From the NCBI GenBank assembly GCA_905199225.1, contig CAJKFS010000026.1:1-34645 (forward strand): DNA of 34,645 bases, given 5' to 3'. This stretch comes from an uncultured Collinsella sp. Lineage in GTDB: Bacteria; Actinomycetota; Coriobacteriia; Coriobacteriales; Coriobacteriaceae. The notes under the pieces were generated by a model. The model saw only the letters and a program-made list of their open reading frames with translations. It searched no databases and was not told the origin of the DNA. Position numbers and translations under genes: made by a program. How positions within the stretch are numbered: the first letter of the stretch is position 1; every line of letters starts with the position of its first letter. Below, in pieces: positions 1-7,652 of the stretch.

Positions 1-1
1 G

Positions 2-1516
2 CTTGCCGCCGACGAGCTGGGGGTCGAGCGCGTGACGACGGCACGCGAGCTGACGGTCGACGAGATTGCGGCGCTATGTGCCACGGGCGTGCCCATCGAG
101 GTATTCTGCCACGGTGCGATTTGCATCGGCTATTCGGGGGCGTGCGAGTTCTCGGCCCTGCGGCGTGGGCGCTCGGCGATGCGCGGCGACTGCACACAGC
201 CGTGCCGTCTGGCGTACGACCTAGTGGACGAGGCGGGGCAGAGCGTTGTCGCCGTCGAGGGAGATCGCCTGCTGTGTCCGCGCGACTATCTGGGTATTGC
301 GCATCTGCCCGAGCTTGTAGATGCCGGCGTGGCGTCGCTCAAGATCGAGGGGCGCATGAAGAACCCCGATTACGTATTCAACGTGGTGCGGGTGTGGCGC
401 CGGGCACTCGATATGCTGTGCGACGGCGCGTGGGACCCCGGTGCCGTGGAAGAGCTTGAGCGCGAGCTGGGAAGGTCGTTTAACCGTGGGTTTACCGATG
501 CGTACCTGCGAGGGCGTTCGGGTGCCGAGCTGATGAGCTTTGAGCGCGCAATTAACCAGGGCGTGCGCGTGGGGCGCTTGGTCGCTGTGGGCCACGAAGA
601 GGTGACCGTTGAGCTCGACGCCGCCGTGGCGGCGGGTGACACGCTCGAGATTCGGTTCTATCCGGGTGTCGACGCGCGTCCCGATGTGCCCAAGCGCTGG
701 CCGCAGGTGCCCTGCCCGGTGGATGCCGCAGCGGGGAAGCGCGTCGTCGTGCATTGCAAGCGTAAGGTGGACACGGGCTGCGAGGTGTACCTGATTCGCA
801 GCGCCGGTGTGTTGGATCAGACGGCGGCGGTGTTGGAGCGCATGCGGGCCGAGGCGGATGCGATTGCGCCCGCTGCGCACGCCGTTGAGGTGCTGCCCTT
901 TGAGGGCGTTGCGGTGGATGGCGGTGCGTCGACGGAGTCGGTGGAGTGCACGGTTCCCACTCGCATGGTTTTTGCTTGGCAGCTGATGGATGCCGACCCG
1001 CGCGGAGAACTCGATTTGTCCGACGCCGTTGTGGTGCTTGACGAGGTGTGCCGCACGGGTGACGCTGACCGGACTCGCTCACTGATGCAGCGTGCCGGGC
1101 GCGTCGTCTGCCGCAACCTGGGACAGGTGGTGATCGCTCGCGAGCTGGGCGTGACGTTTGACGTGGCGGCGCCGGTGTTCTGCGCGAATCGGGCCACGCT
1201 TGCCTGGCTGCGCGGACTCGGTGTGGGGCGGGTGTACTTGCCGGCCGAGTTGCTCGGCAATGATGCGGAGCGTATTGCCGAACTGGCTGCTGAGCCCGGC
1301 GTCTTGGGTCCGGTCGACGCCGACCGTCCCGAGCTTATGGTGTGCGAGCACTGCCTGCTGACCGCCGAGGGCGTCTGCGCCACCGATGCGACGGGACAGG
1401 TCCGTTGCCGCGACTGCTTGCGTCGTCGGCAGGTACGCTATCTGGTCGAGCGTGACGGTACACGTCTGCCGGTCGCCGTTGACGCGTGCGGCAGGACGAG
1501 GATTTTCCTGTCGTAG
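2..1516 (+). CDS. U32 family peptidase/collagenase-like protein, 5' end cut by window edge
   Basis: The frame is open from base 2, so the gene starts upstream of the window and only about its last 505 residues are seen. The U32 signature is present around bases 95-170 (E-V-F-C-H-G-A-I-C-I-G-Y-S-G-A-C-E-F), followed by the family's G-D-C-T-Q-P-C-R block at about 185-205 and a K-I-E-G-R-M-K-N-P-Y-V block near 340-370. U32 proteins include collagenase-like proteases and the RNA-modifying RlhA/TrhP group, so substrate cannot be assigned. The C-terminal half resembles the extra domain of long U32 proteins and ends with paired cysteines (C-E-H-C and C-R-D-C, about bases 1345-1415) that may bind metal. 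tyrS follows 96 bases later on the same strand. The internal GTG at 32 is not the likely start because similarity runs upstream of it. Confidence 0.88.
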   Translation, partial: LAADELGVERVTTARELTVDEIAALCATGVPIEVFCHGAICIGYSGACEFSALRRGRSAMRGDCTQPCRLAYDLVDEAGQSVVAVEGDRLLCPRDYLGIAHLPELVDAGVASLKIEGRMKNPDYVFNVVRVWRRALDMLCDGAWDPGAVEELERELGRSFNRGFTDAYLRGRSGAELMSFERAINQGVRVGRLVAVGHEEVTVELDAAVAAGDTLEIRFYPGVDARPDVPKRWPQVPCPVDAAAGKRVVVHCKRKVDTGCEVYLIRSAGVLDQTAAVLERMRAEADAIAPAAHAVEVLPFEGVAVDGGASTESVECTVPTRMVFAWQLMDADPRGELDLSDAVVVLDEVCRTGDADRTRSLMQRAGRVVCRNLGQVVIARELGVTFDVAAPVFCANRATLAWLRGLGVGRVYLPAELLGNDAERIAELAAEPGVLGPVDADRPELMVCEHCLLTAEGVCATDATGQVRCRDCLRRRQVRYLVERDGTRLPVAVDACGRTRIFLS

Positions 1517-1596
1517 GTGCCGCGTCGCGTCAGTTTGTTATCATATGAGAGTTTATGGACTTCCAGCACCGCCGTATCCGGTGAGGGTGCTATAGC

Positions 1597-1604
1597 AAAA
1601 GGAG
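1597..1604 (+). promoter_or_regulatory. Shine-Dalgarno of tyrS
   Basis: AAAGGAGG lies 8 bases before the ATG at 1613. It decides the start over upstream in-frame codons back to 1517, which have no such site. Confidence 0.85.
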
Positions 1605-1612
1605 GATACCCA

Positions 1613-2824
1613 ATGCTGTCTGTTGACGAGCAAATGCGTATCATCACCTCGGGCGCCGCGCAGATCGTTCCCGAGGCCGACCTTCGCAAGAAGCTTGAGA
1701 AGGGCGAGCCCCTCAACATCAAGCTCGGCGTCGACCCCACCAGCCCCGACCTGCACCTGGGCCATGCCGTGCCGCTGCGCAAGATGCGCCAGTTCCAGGA
1801 CCTGGGCCACAACGTCACCCTTATCATCGGCAACGGCACCGCGCTGATCGGCGATCCCTCGGGCAAGAACTCCACGCGTCCGCAGCTTTCGCAGGAGCAG
1901 ATCGAGGCCAACGCCGAGACCTACGTGAGCCAGGCCATGAAGATCCTGGATCCCGAGAAGACCACCATCGTGCACAACGGTGACTGGATCCTTTCGATGG
2001 ACCTGGCCGGTCTGCTGCAGGTATGCTCCAAGTTCACCGTCGCCCGCATTCTTGAGCGCGACGACTTTACTAAGCGCTACCAGTCTCAGACGCCGATCGC
2101 CCTGCACGAGTTCCTGTACCCCGTGATGCAGGCCTTCGACTCCGTTCAGATCAAGGCCGACGTGGAGATGGGCGGCACCGACCAGCTCTTCAACCTGCTC
2201 GCTGGTCGCGAGCTCATGGAGAAGATGGGTATGGAGCCGCAGATTGCGCTCACCATGCCGCTGCTCGAGGGCACCGATGGCGTCCGTAAGATGTCCAAGT
2301 CCTACGGTAACTACATCGGCCTGACCGACGCGCCCAAGGATATGTTCGGCAAGACCATGTCCATCCCCGACGAGATGATTGGCAAGTACTACCGCCTGGC
2401 GAGCTCGCTCACCCCGGCCGAGGTCGACAAGATCGACGCTGCTCTGGCCGACGGCTCTGCCGATCCCTATGAGCTCAAGCGCGCTCTGGGTCGCGACCTG
2501 TGCGACACCTACCACGGCGCCGGTGCCGGCGACGAGGCTCAGGCCGAGTTCGACCGCGTGTTCAAGGAGGGCCAGCTTGCCGACTTCCCCGAGAAGCACG
2601 TTGAGCTGACCGTCAACGACGAAGGCCAGATCTACCTCGCAGGCCTGCTCAAGGACCTGGGTCTTTCGGCGAGCGCCGGCCAGGCTCGTCGCGATATCGA
2701 CGGCGGCGGCGTCAAGATCAACGGCAAGGCCGTGGCTCCCAAGAGCTATAACATCGATCCCAGCGCCCTTAAGCTGGGCGACACCCTTTCTGTGGGCAAG
2801 CGCAAGGGCTTCAAGTTAGTCTAG
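1613..2824 (+). CDS. tyrS: Tyrosyl-tRNA synthetase
   Basis: Charges tRNA-Tyr with tyrosine in the cytoplasm. The product is 403 residues, normal for the bacterial type with a C-terminal S4 domain. The class I signature HLGH is at residues 48-51 and an exact K-M-S-K-S loop at 226-230. The last ~65 residues (L-A-G-L-L-K-D-L-G-L-S onward, with R-R-D-I-D-G-G-G-V-K-I-N-G-K) are the S4 RNA-binding domain. The ATG at 1613 is chosen because of the strong upstream ribosome binding site and because the protein then begins just before the conserved first helix. No T-box specifier or T-box antiterminator sequence was found in the 96-base leader. A strong terminator ends the unit. Confidence 0.97.
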   Translation: MLSVDEQMRIITSGAAQIVPEADLRKKLEKGEPLNIKLGVDPTSPDLHLGHAVPLRKMRQFQDLGHNVTLIIGNGTALIGDPSGKNSTRPQLSQEQIEANAETYVSQAMKILDPEKTTIVHNGDWILSMDLAGLLQVCSKFTVARILERDDFTKRYQSQTPIALHEFLYPVMQAFDSVQIKADVEMGGTDQLFNLLAGRELMEKMGMEPQIALTMPLLEGTDGVRKMSKSYGNYIGLTDAPKDMFGKTMSIPDEMIGKYYRLASSLTPAEVDKIDAALADGSADPYELKRALGRDLCDTYHGAGAGDEAQAEFDRVFKEGQLADFPEKHVELTVNDEGQIYLAGLLKDLGLSASAGQARRDIDGGGVKINGKAVAPKSYNIDPSALKLGDTLSVGKRKGFKLV

Positions 2825-2853
2825 CAAGTAGGTCAACCTAACATGTGCAATAG

Positions 2854-2889
2854 GGCCGCAGCCGGAATGATTCCGGCTGCGGCCTTTTT
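2854..2889 (+). terminator. Rho-independent terminator after tyrS
   Basis: GGCCGCAGCCGGA and TCCGGCTGCGGCC form a near-perfect 13-bp GC-rich stem with a small loop, followed by TTTTT. It starts 30 bases after the tyrS stop. Confidence 0.93.
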
Positions 2890-2952
2890 GATTACGATGA
2901 TCCCTTGGGGACGGAGGGATTATTTGGCGGTGCCGTTAAGCGGAGAGGCGTA

Positions 2953-2980
2953 TTGTTGACCCATCGTTTGGGCATACAAT
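2953..2980 (+). promoter_or_regulatory. Possible promoter of ade
   Basis: TTGTTG (2953-2958), a 16-base spacer and TACAAT (2975-2980) stand 68 bases before the ade start. Downstream, at about 3010-3029, a tiny CCGC/GCGG hairpin followed by CTTTTTT could act as a weak attenuator. Both are read by eye only. Confidence 0.4.
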
Positions 2981-3048
2981 GGCTGTTGGCTTGCTGCGGT
3001 GAAGGCTCGTCCGCTCTGCGGCTTTTTTCTACGGTTAAAGGAGTATGT

Positions 3049-4869
3049 ATGTCCGTTGAGGTCATGAGGTCTGTGATCGAGGCCGCCGAGGGGCGCGTGC
3101 CCGTCGACACGCTGTTTACCAATGCGCAGATTGTCGACGTGTATGGCCAGCGTGTGGCGCCCGGTAGCGTTGCTGTCAAGGACGGTGTAATCGTCGGCGT
3201 GCTCTACGATGGTCGCGACGATGCCGCTGGCACCTACGAGGCAACTGAGGTCATCGACTGCCAGGGTCGCTATCTCGCCCCCGGTTTTATTGACGGACAC
3301 TTGCATATCGAGTCTTCGAACATCCGTCCCGCCGAGTATGCTCGCATGGCCGCGACGCGCGGTACTACCACCGCCATTGCCGACAGCCACGAGATTGCCA
3401 ATGTTGCCGGTCTCGACGGCTTGCGCTTTATGATTGAGGACGGCCGCCGCGCACCCATCTCCATCAAGTACATGATGCCTTCGTGCGTGCCCGCGCTGCC
3501 CGACGAGCAGGCCGGTGCCGTTATTTCGGCTGCCGATATGCAGGCGTTTTTTGCCGAGCATCCAGGCGATGTTTTTGGTCTGGGCGAAATGATGAACTTG
3601 CCGGGCGTCTTTATGGCCGACCCCGAGACCTGTGCTCGCATCGATGCTGCCAACCAGACGCCGTCCAAGCAGGTTGACGGCCACGCGCCGCTCGTTGCCG
3701 GTAAGGACCTCAACGCCTATGCCGCAGCGGGCATTATCGCCGACCACGAGTCGACGATTCCCGAGGAGGCGCTCGACAAGCTGTCTCGCGGCATGTATGT
3801 GATGCTGCGTGAGGGCACGTGCAGCCACGACCTGGCCAATTTGTCCCCGATGCTGCTGGAGAATCCTGCCCGCGCCCGCCGCTGCTGCCTTGCGACCGAC
3901 GATCGCGCTCCCTCCGATGCGCTTTCGACCGGCATGATCGACAATGCCTGCCGCGTAGCTATTGAGGCCGGTATTGACCCCGTGGTCGCCATCTCTATGG
4001 CGTCCCTGTCCACGGCCGAGGCGTTTGGCCTGGACCACGGTTGCCGCGACCCGCACGAGCTGCGTGGCGCCATCGCCCCGGGCAAGCGTGCCGACCTGCT
4101 GGTACTCAACGACCTGACGTTTGCCACGGCTCCGCATTGCGTGTATGCCGCCGGTGCTCTGGTGGCGCAGGACGGCACCTTTGTGGGCGAGATCGCACCC
4201 GAGATGGCCGAGGTTGCGGCCCTTGCCGATGAGCTGCGTGCTTCCGTTAAGCTGCCGAAGCTATCGCTCGACGTGTTCGACTATGCCTTTAAGCCGGGCG
4301 AGGCCGTGATCGATGTGATCCCGGGCATGGCTATCACGGGCATGGTTCGTCCCGAGACTGACGAGGACTTGCGTCGCATTATGCTTATCGAGCGCCATGG
4401 CCGCGGCGTGTCGCTGCAGGCCGAGGGCGTCGACGGCGACGGCCCCGCTGGCCTGGGCCTGGTTGGCAAGCATATCGGTCGCGGCTGGGTGCGTGGCTTT
4501 ACCATCACCGGTGGTGCCATTGCCTCCACGATCGGCCACGACTCGCACAACGTGTGCGTGGTGGGCGACAACGCTGCCGATATGATGACTGCTGTTGAGG
4601 CCGTGGGACAGGGCGGCCACGTGCTGGTGCGCAACGGCGAGGTCGTGGCGCGCATTCCGCTAGCGCTTGGTGGCCTGATGAGCGAGGGCACGGCCGAGGA
4701 TGTCGCAGCGCAGCACGACGACTTTATGGTCAAGGCGCGCGCTATGGGTATTGAGCCGCCGCTCGACCCCATCATGGGCATCATCTTCCTGCCCCTGCCG
4801 GTCATCCCGACGCTCCGCATCCGCCCCGAGGGCATGTTCGACGTCACAACCTTCACCTACGCCGACTAG
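3049..4869 (+). CDS. ade: Adenine deaminase
   Basis: Hydrolyses adenine to hypoxanthine and ammonia in purine salvage. The 606-residue length fits the bacterial Ade family of the amidohydrolase superfamily. The N-terminal metal site is seen as G-F-I-D-G-H-L-H-I-E-S-S with His84, His86 and Glu88. The family block G-T-T-T-A-I-A-D-S-H-E-I-A-N-V follows at about 102-118, with Ser113 where Pro is usual. The C-terminal half contains a conserved K-R-A-D-L-L-V-L-N-D-L segment and a P-V-I-P-T-L-R-I end. The start is ATG 3049, preceded by TTAAAGGAG, and not upstream frames that extend to 2905. It is a single-gene unit with its own likely promoter. Confidence 0.95.
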   Translation: MSVEVMRSVIEAAEGRVPVDTLFTNAQIVDVYGQRVAPGSVAVKDGVIVGVLYDGRDDAAGTYEATEVIDCQGRYLAPGFIDGHLHIESSNIRPAEYARMAATRGTTTAIADSHEIANVAGLDGLRFMIEDGRRAPISIKYMMPSCVPALPDEQAGAVISAADMQAFFAEHPGDVFGLGEMMNLPGVFMADPETCARIDAANQTPSKQVDGHAPLVAGKDLNAYAAAGIIADHESTIPEEALDKLSRGMYVMLREGTCSHDLANLSPMLLENPARARRCCLATDDRAPSDALSTGMIDNACRVAIEAGIDPVVAISMASLSTAEAFGLDHGCRDPHELRGAIAPGKRADLLVLNDLTFATAPHCVYAAGALVAQDGTFVGEIAPEMAEVAALADELRASVKLPKLSLDVFDYAFKPGEAVIDVIPGMAITGMVRPETDEDLRRIMLIERHGRGVSLQAEGVDGDGPAGLGLVGKHIGRGWVRGFTITGGAIASTIGHDSHNVCVVGDNAADMMTAVEAVGQGGHVLVRNGEVVARIPLALGGLMSEGTAEDVAAQHDDFMVKARAMGIEPPLDPIMGIIFLPLPVIPTLRIRPEGMFDVTTFTYAD

Positions 4870-4941
4870 CCATCGGGGTGGCGTGTCACCTGACGCCGCG
4901 ACCGTAGGGCCTCTGGCATGTGTGAGCTATTTGCCAGGTCC

Positions 4942-4970
4942 TTGTAACGTTTACGCCCGCGGAGTCTTAT
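4942..4970 (+). promoter_or_regulatory. Candidate promoter of the HAD hydrolase gene
   Basis: TTGTAA (4942-4947) and TCTTAT (4965-4970) are separated by exactly 17 bases. A start at about 4977 would place the mRNA 5' end at the base of the hairpin that follows. Confidence 0.45.
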
Positions 4971-4973
4971 TTG

Positions 4974-5035
4974 AGCTCCCTTTGGGTACGTTGGAATCGG
5001 ATACGCGTTCGATTCCAACAAGCCCGAAGGGAGCT
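4974..5035 (+). promoter_or_regulatory. Leader stem structure enclosing the ribosome binding site of the HAD gene
   Basis: The outer arms AGCTCCCTTTGGG (4974-4986) and CCCGAAGGGAGCT (5023-5035) pair over 13 bp with one G-U. The inner arms GTTGGAATCG (4990-4999) and CGATTCCAAC (5010-5019) pair perfectly over 10 bp. The ribosome binding site GAAGGGAG (about 5026-5033) lies inside the 3' outer arm, and TTTT follows. The element could block translation, act as a terminator, or both. It matches no riboswitch class I recognise. Confidence 0.6.
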
Positions 5036-5040
5036 TTTCT

Positions 5041-5835
5041 ATGTTTAAACTGATTGCATCCGATATGGACGGCACGCTGCTTGACGAAAACGGCCAGGTG
5101 CCTCCCGAGACCTACGAACTGATTTTGGCGCTACGCGAGCATGGCGTGCATTTTGCCGCATCGTCAGGCCGCCGCTACGATCGCCTGTGCGAGTTCTTTG
5201 CGCCCGTTCGCGACAAGATGGACTTTGTCGCCGCTAACGGTGCCCAGGTCTACGCCGACGGCAAAATGGTAGACCGCGAGGTGTATTCGCACCTGGCGAT
5301 TCGAAGGCTCGCCCAGGCCGTCGCGACGTTTCCCAATCTGCATCTTGCGCTTTTTGACCGAACCAAGTCCTTCCTGCTCGATGACGAGTGCAAGTTCGTG
5401 CGCGAGGTCGATAAGGACCTTCCCAATGCCGAGCGCATTTGGGAGCTGCCCGATCCCAGCGTAAATATCATCAAGGCGAGTATCTTTTGCGATGACGGTG
5501 CCGTTATGGACAGCGCCTACGTACTGCAGCGCGAACTTGGTCAGCTCTTTACCTTTGCGCCTTCGGGCAACGCGTGGATTGATGCCATGCAGCCTGGTGT
5601 GTCGAAGGCCTCGGGTATCGCGCAGCTCGCGGAGCATTACGACATTGGGCGCGACGAGGTCATGGCGTTTGGCGACTCGATGAACGACTATGAGATTATT
5701 CGCTTTGTCGGCACGGGCTGCGCGATGGAAAACGCGCGCCCCGCGCTCAAGGCGGTGGCCGATAGCGTGGTGGGTCGTAACCGCGACCACGCTGTCCAGC
5801 AGGAGCTCCGCCGTGTTCTGGAGAGCCTCGCCTAA
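5041..5835 (+). CDS. Cof-type HAD-superfamily hydrolase (sugar/nucleotide phosphatase type)
   Basis: A 264-residue cytoplasmic phosphatase of HAD subfamily IIB. Motif I is D-M-D-G-T with nucleophile Asp8 and acid/base Asp10. The S-S-G-R-R segment near residues 40-45 carries motif II. The late K-A-S-G-I-A-Q-L block (motif III lysine) and G-D-S-M-N-D (residues 211-216, motif IV) bind phosphate and Mg2+. Members dephosphorylate sugar phosphates, flavin or pyridoxal phosphates and similar small substrates; the exact substrate cannot be read from sequence. The ATG at 5041 directly follows the ribosome binding site in the leader hairpin. It stands alone between ade and an insertion sequence. Confidence 0.93.
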   Translation: MFKLIASDMDGTLLDENGQVPPETYELILALREHGVHFAASSGRRYDRLCEFFAPVRDKMDFVAANGAQVYADGKMVDREVYSHLAIRRLAQAVATFPNLHLALFDRTKSFLLDDECKFVREVDKDLPNAERIWELPDPSVNIIKASIFCDDGAVMDSAYVLQRELGQLFTFAPSGNAWIDAMQPGVSKASGIAQLAEHYDIGRDEVMAFGDSMNDYEIIRFVGTGCAMENARPALKAVADSVVGRNRDHAVQQELRRVLESLA

Positions 5836-5841
5836 TCCGGC

Positions 5842-5860
5842 AGTTAGGGACGTTCCTTTT
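5842..5860 (+). repeat. Half copy of a REP-like palindrome left of the IS
   Basis: AGTTAGGGACGTTCCTTTT resembles the left arm (AGTCATTGGGGACGTTCTT) of the complete palindromes at 23148 and 26802, without its matching right arm. It abuts the left end of the insertion sequence. Confidence 0.4.
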
Positions 5861-5861
5861 A

Positions 5862-6179
5862 ATATGAGCAGGACATTGTCAAGAGGCAAAATCGGGCCTG
5901 GCCCCAACGATATGGGGTCAGGCCCTCTCCCTATATCAGCCCGTCCGCGGCGACCTCGGCGTGTCTTCCCGACGCTCGTCTTTGCAGTTTAATATCCGCC
6001 CGTGGCGATCTCTCGCTGGGCAATCCGTTGCTACGGCTGAGGCTTCTTCGTCGAACCGACAGTCTGTGCACGCGTATGGCGCCCTGGGCGCTCGCAGAAA
6101 AGGGACCTGAGGTTCGCCTCAACGGCTTCGGATCAAACCGCTTCCGGGGTGATCGGCTTATGTGCGGGGGAGCCTCCCC
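5862..6179 (-). ncRNA. Candidate bridge/seekRNA region of the IS
   Basis: This is the 318-base non-coding segment 3' of the transposase, where IS1111-type elements encode their guide RNA (known from the family). On the minus strand a 12-bp stem GGGCCTGACCCC / GGGGCCAGGCCC (complement of 5894-5925) closes an 8-base loop ATATCGTT. Seven of those bases, ATATCGT, also occur across the right end of the element (7411-7417). RNA boundaries and full fold cannot be drawn by eye. Confidence 0.4.
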
Positions 6180-7292
6180 CTACGCCTCCTCGGCCATGAG
6201 GCCGACCGCCCATACCCAGCAGGCGAGCTCGCGCGCCGTGGCCACGTTCGCCTTGTTGCCGTGGACCCCGCGCGCGAGCAGCGCCTCCCGCCTCTCGACA
6301 AGCCTCCGCACGCCCTTGGCGGCATGCCTCCGGGCGCCCCGGTCCGGGGCCTGGCCCTTGGCGAGGTCCTTCGGCCGCCCCGAGCACGTCAGGTAGTGCC
6401 ACGCGGCCTCGACCAGCGCCTTCCTCAGGTGCTTGTTGCCGGCCTTGGTGATCGCGCCCCTGCGGTCGCTCTCCCCGCTGGAGTGCTCGGAGGGCGTCAG
6501 GCCGACCCACGCCGCGAACGAGCGGGCATTCCTGAACCTCGAGAACTCGCCGGCCTCGAACACGAGGTCGGCGGCGGACGCGGTGTCGACGCCCTTGAGG
6601 CAGCGCAGGGAGTCGACCCTCCTCCTCCACCTGGGCTTGCGGGTCTCGGCCTCGACGAGCCCCTCGAGCCTCGCCTTGTCCTCCGCCGCCCGCCTGACCG
6701 CGTCGACGTAGTAGGCGAGCGCCTCGTTGTCGGCCCCCTCCGCGAACCTTATCGACTCGATCCAGGACCAGTGCGCCCGGGTCCAGTTGCCCTTCCTGCG
6801 GCCGGTGGGCGTCCTCTCGTCGAAGGCGAGCCCGTGCCTGAGCAGGAACTTGGAGAGCCGCTGCTTCGAGCGCGAGAGGTCGTCCCTCGCGTCCTCGAGC
6901 GCCCTGGTCAGGTCGCGGGCGGCCTCGCACTCGTCGTCGGGGACCCACACCTCGACCACGTTGCCGACCGACAGCATGCGGGCGAGGAACTCGGCGTCGT
7001 TGCGGTCGTTCTTCCTGCGCCTGTCCGCGCTGGGCTTGATCATCTTCGAGACGGCGCCGACCACGCAGTCGACCCCGAGGCCGGAGAGCCTCTTCTGCAG
7101 GTCGAACCCCGTGACCCCGGACTCGTACACGCACCTGGCCTTTGGGTCCACGGACCGCACCCACTCCGCGACTGCCCCGGCGTCGTAGCCGAAGGTCGCG
7201 CAGCGCACCTCCCCGGTCATGACGTCGAGGGAGACTGCCTTTATCGAGCGGGCGTGGACGTCGAGGCCGACGAAGGTGGTAGTATCGAGCAT
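6180..7292 (-). CDS. IS110 family transposase (DEDD recombinase)
   Basis: A 370-residue RNA-guided recombinase of the IS110 family. The N-terminal RuvC-like DEDD domain begins F-V-G-L-D-V-H with Asp11 and includes Y-E-S-G and N-D-R-N-D-A-E-F-L-A. The C-terminal Transposase_20 region reads G-V-D-T-A-S-A-A-D-L-V-F-E-A-G-E-F-S-R-F, then W-V-G-L-T-P-S-E-H-S-S-G (the likely catalytic serine) and I-T-K-A-G-N-K-H-L-R-K-A-L. The second ATG (7292) is chosen because GGAAGGGG lies just before it; the ATG at 7307 has no such site. The frame is complete and looks functional. GC content is very high, unlike the adjoining intergenic DNA. Confidence 0.92.
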   Translation of the reverse strand: MLDTTTFVGLDVHARSIKAVSLDVMTGEVRCATFGYDAGAVAEWVRSVDPKARCVYESGVTGFDLQKRLSGLGVDCVVGAVSKMIKPSADRRRKNDRNDAEFLARMLSVGNVVEVWVPDDECEAARDLTRALEDARDDLSRSKQRLSKFLLRHGLAFDERTPTGRRKGNWTRAHWSWIESIRFAEGADNEALAYYVDAVRRAAEDKARLEGLVEAETRKPRWRRRVDSLRCLKGVDTASAADLVFEAGEFSRFRNARSFAAWVGLTPSEHSSGESDRRGAITKAGNKHLRKALVEAAWHYLTCSGRPKDLAKGQAPDRGARRHAAKGVRRLVERREALLARGVHGNKANVATARELACWVWAVGLMAEEA

Positions 7293-7325
7293 GGGAGCCC
7301 CTTCCATGAATGCGGCGTGGCCGCC

Positions 7326-7366
7326 GCGGCTGGATTAGACACTCACCATTGTCGGCCTAATCCGCG
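7326..7366 (-). other. Hairpin in the transposase leader
   Basis: GGATTAG/CTAATCC flanked by two CCGCGG words forms an imperfect stem upstream of the transposase start, inside the short non-coding end of the IS. It may be part of the transposase 5' UTR or of the circular-junction promoter structure. Confidence 0.35.
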
Positions 7367-7450
7367 GTCTTTCATGCAGCAGGGGCTCTCAATGTTTTTA
7401 TGTCCTGCTCATATCGTCTGTGCCGGCACTTCGGGACACTCCTTGTCGGG

Positions 7451-7480
7451 TGGTCATTGGGGACGTTCTTAAATGACTAG
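7451..7480 (+). repeat. Left arm and centre of a REP-like palindrome right of the IS
   Basis: GGTCATTGGGGACGTTCTT and the central GACTAGTC match the complete palindromes at 23148 and 26802. The expected right arm is replaced by GAGAGGGACGCTCTTG, which looks like a second left arm in direct orientation. The 7293-7652 interval otherwise holds the IS right end and no gene. Confidence 0.55.
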
Positions 7481-7652
7481 TCGAGAGGGACGCTCTTGCA
7501 CCAAATCTTCCGACCCACACTGGGTTCGTCCTTTGCTTTACTGAGATAAAGTGAACGCGCAGATTCGTAACCCACTCGCAACCGTTCTATGGCACGATAT
7601 TGAACGAATGTATGCTATGCGCCCAAATCTCTTGGGCAGAGTGGGAGACAGT

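Larger units (their letters stand above)
5862..7414 (-). mobile_element. IS110-family (IS1111-like) insertion sequence
   Basis: A 1553-bp element bounded by 15-bp perfect inverted repeats ATATGAGCAGGACAT (5862-5876) and its complement (7400-7414). It encodes one DEDD transposase on the minus strand. The long non-coding stretch (318 bases) is downstream of the transposase and the short one (about 107 bases) upstream, the layout described for the IS1111 subgroup. No target duplication is evident, as expected for this family. Left and right flanks both carry pieces of a REP-like palindrome. Confidence 0.8.

Noticed and set aside
1517..1612. T-box riboswitch before tyrS
   Set aside because: The leader is under 100 bases and lacks a recognisable T-box sequence or antiterminator.
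2890..3048. Purine riboswitch before ade
   Set aside because: The conserved purine-aptamer loop words were not found; only a small attenuator-like hairpin is present.
6162..7472. 436-codon plus-strand frame across the insertion sequence
   Set aside because: It is antisense to the transposase and crosses the right IS end; the product is Pro/Leu/Arg-rich without motifs.
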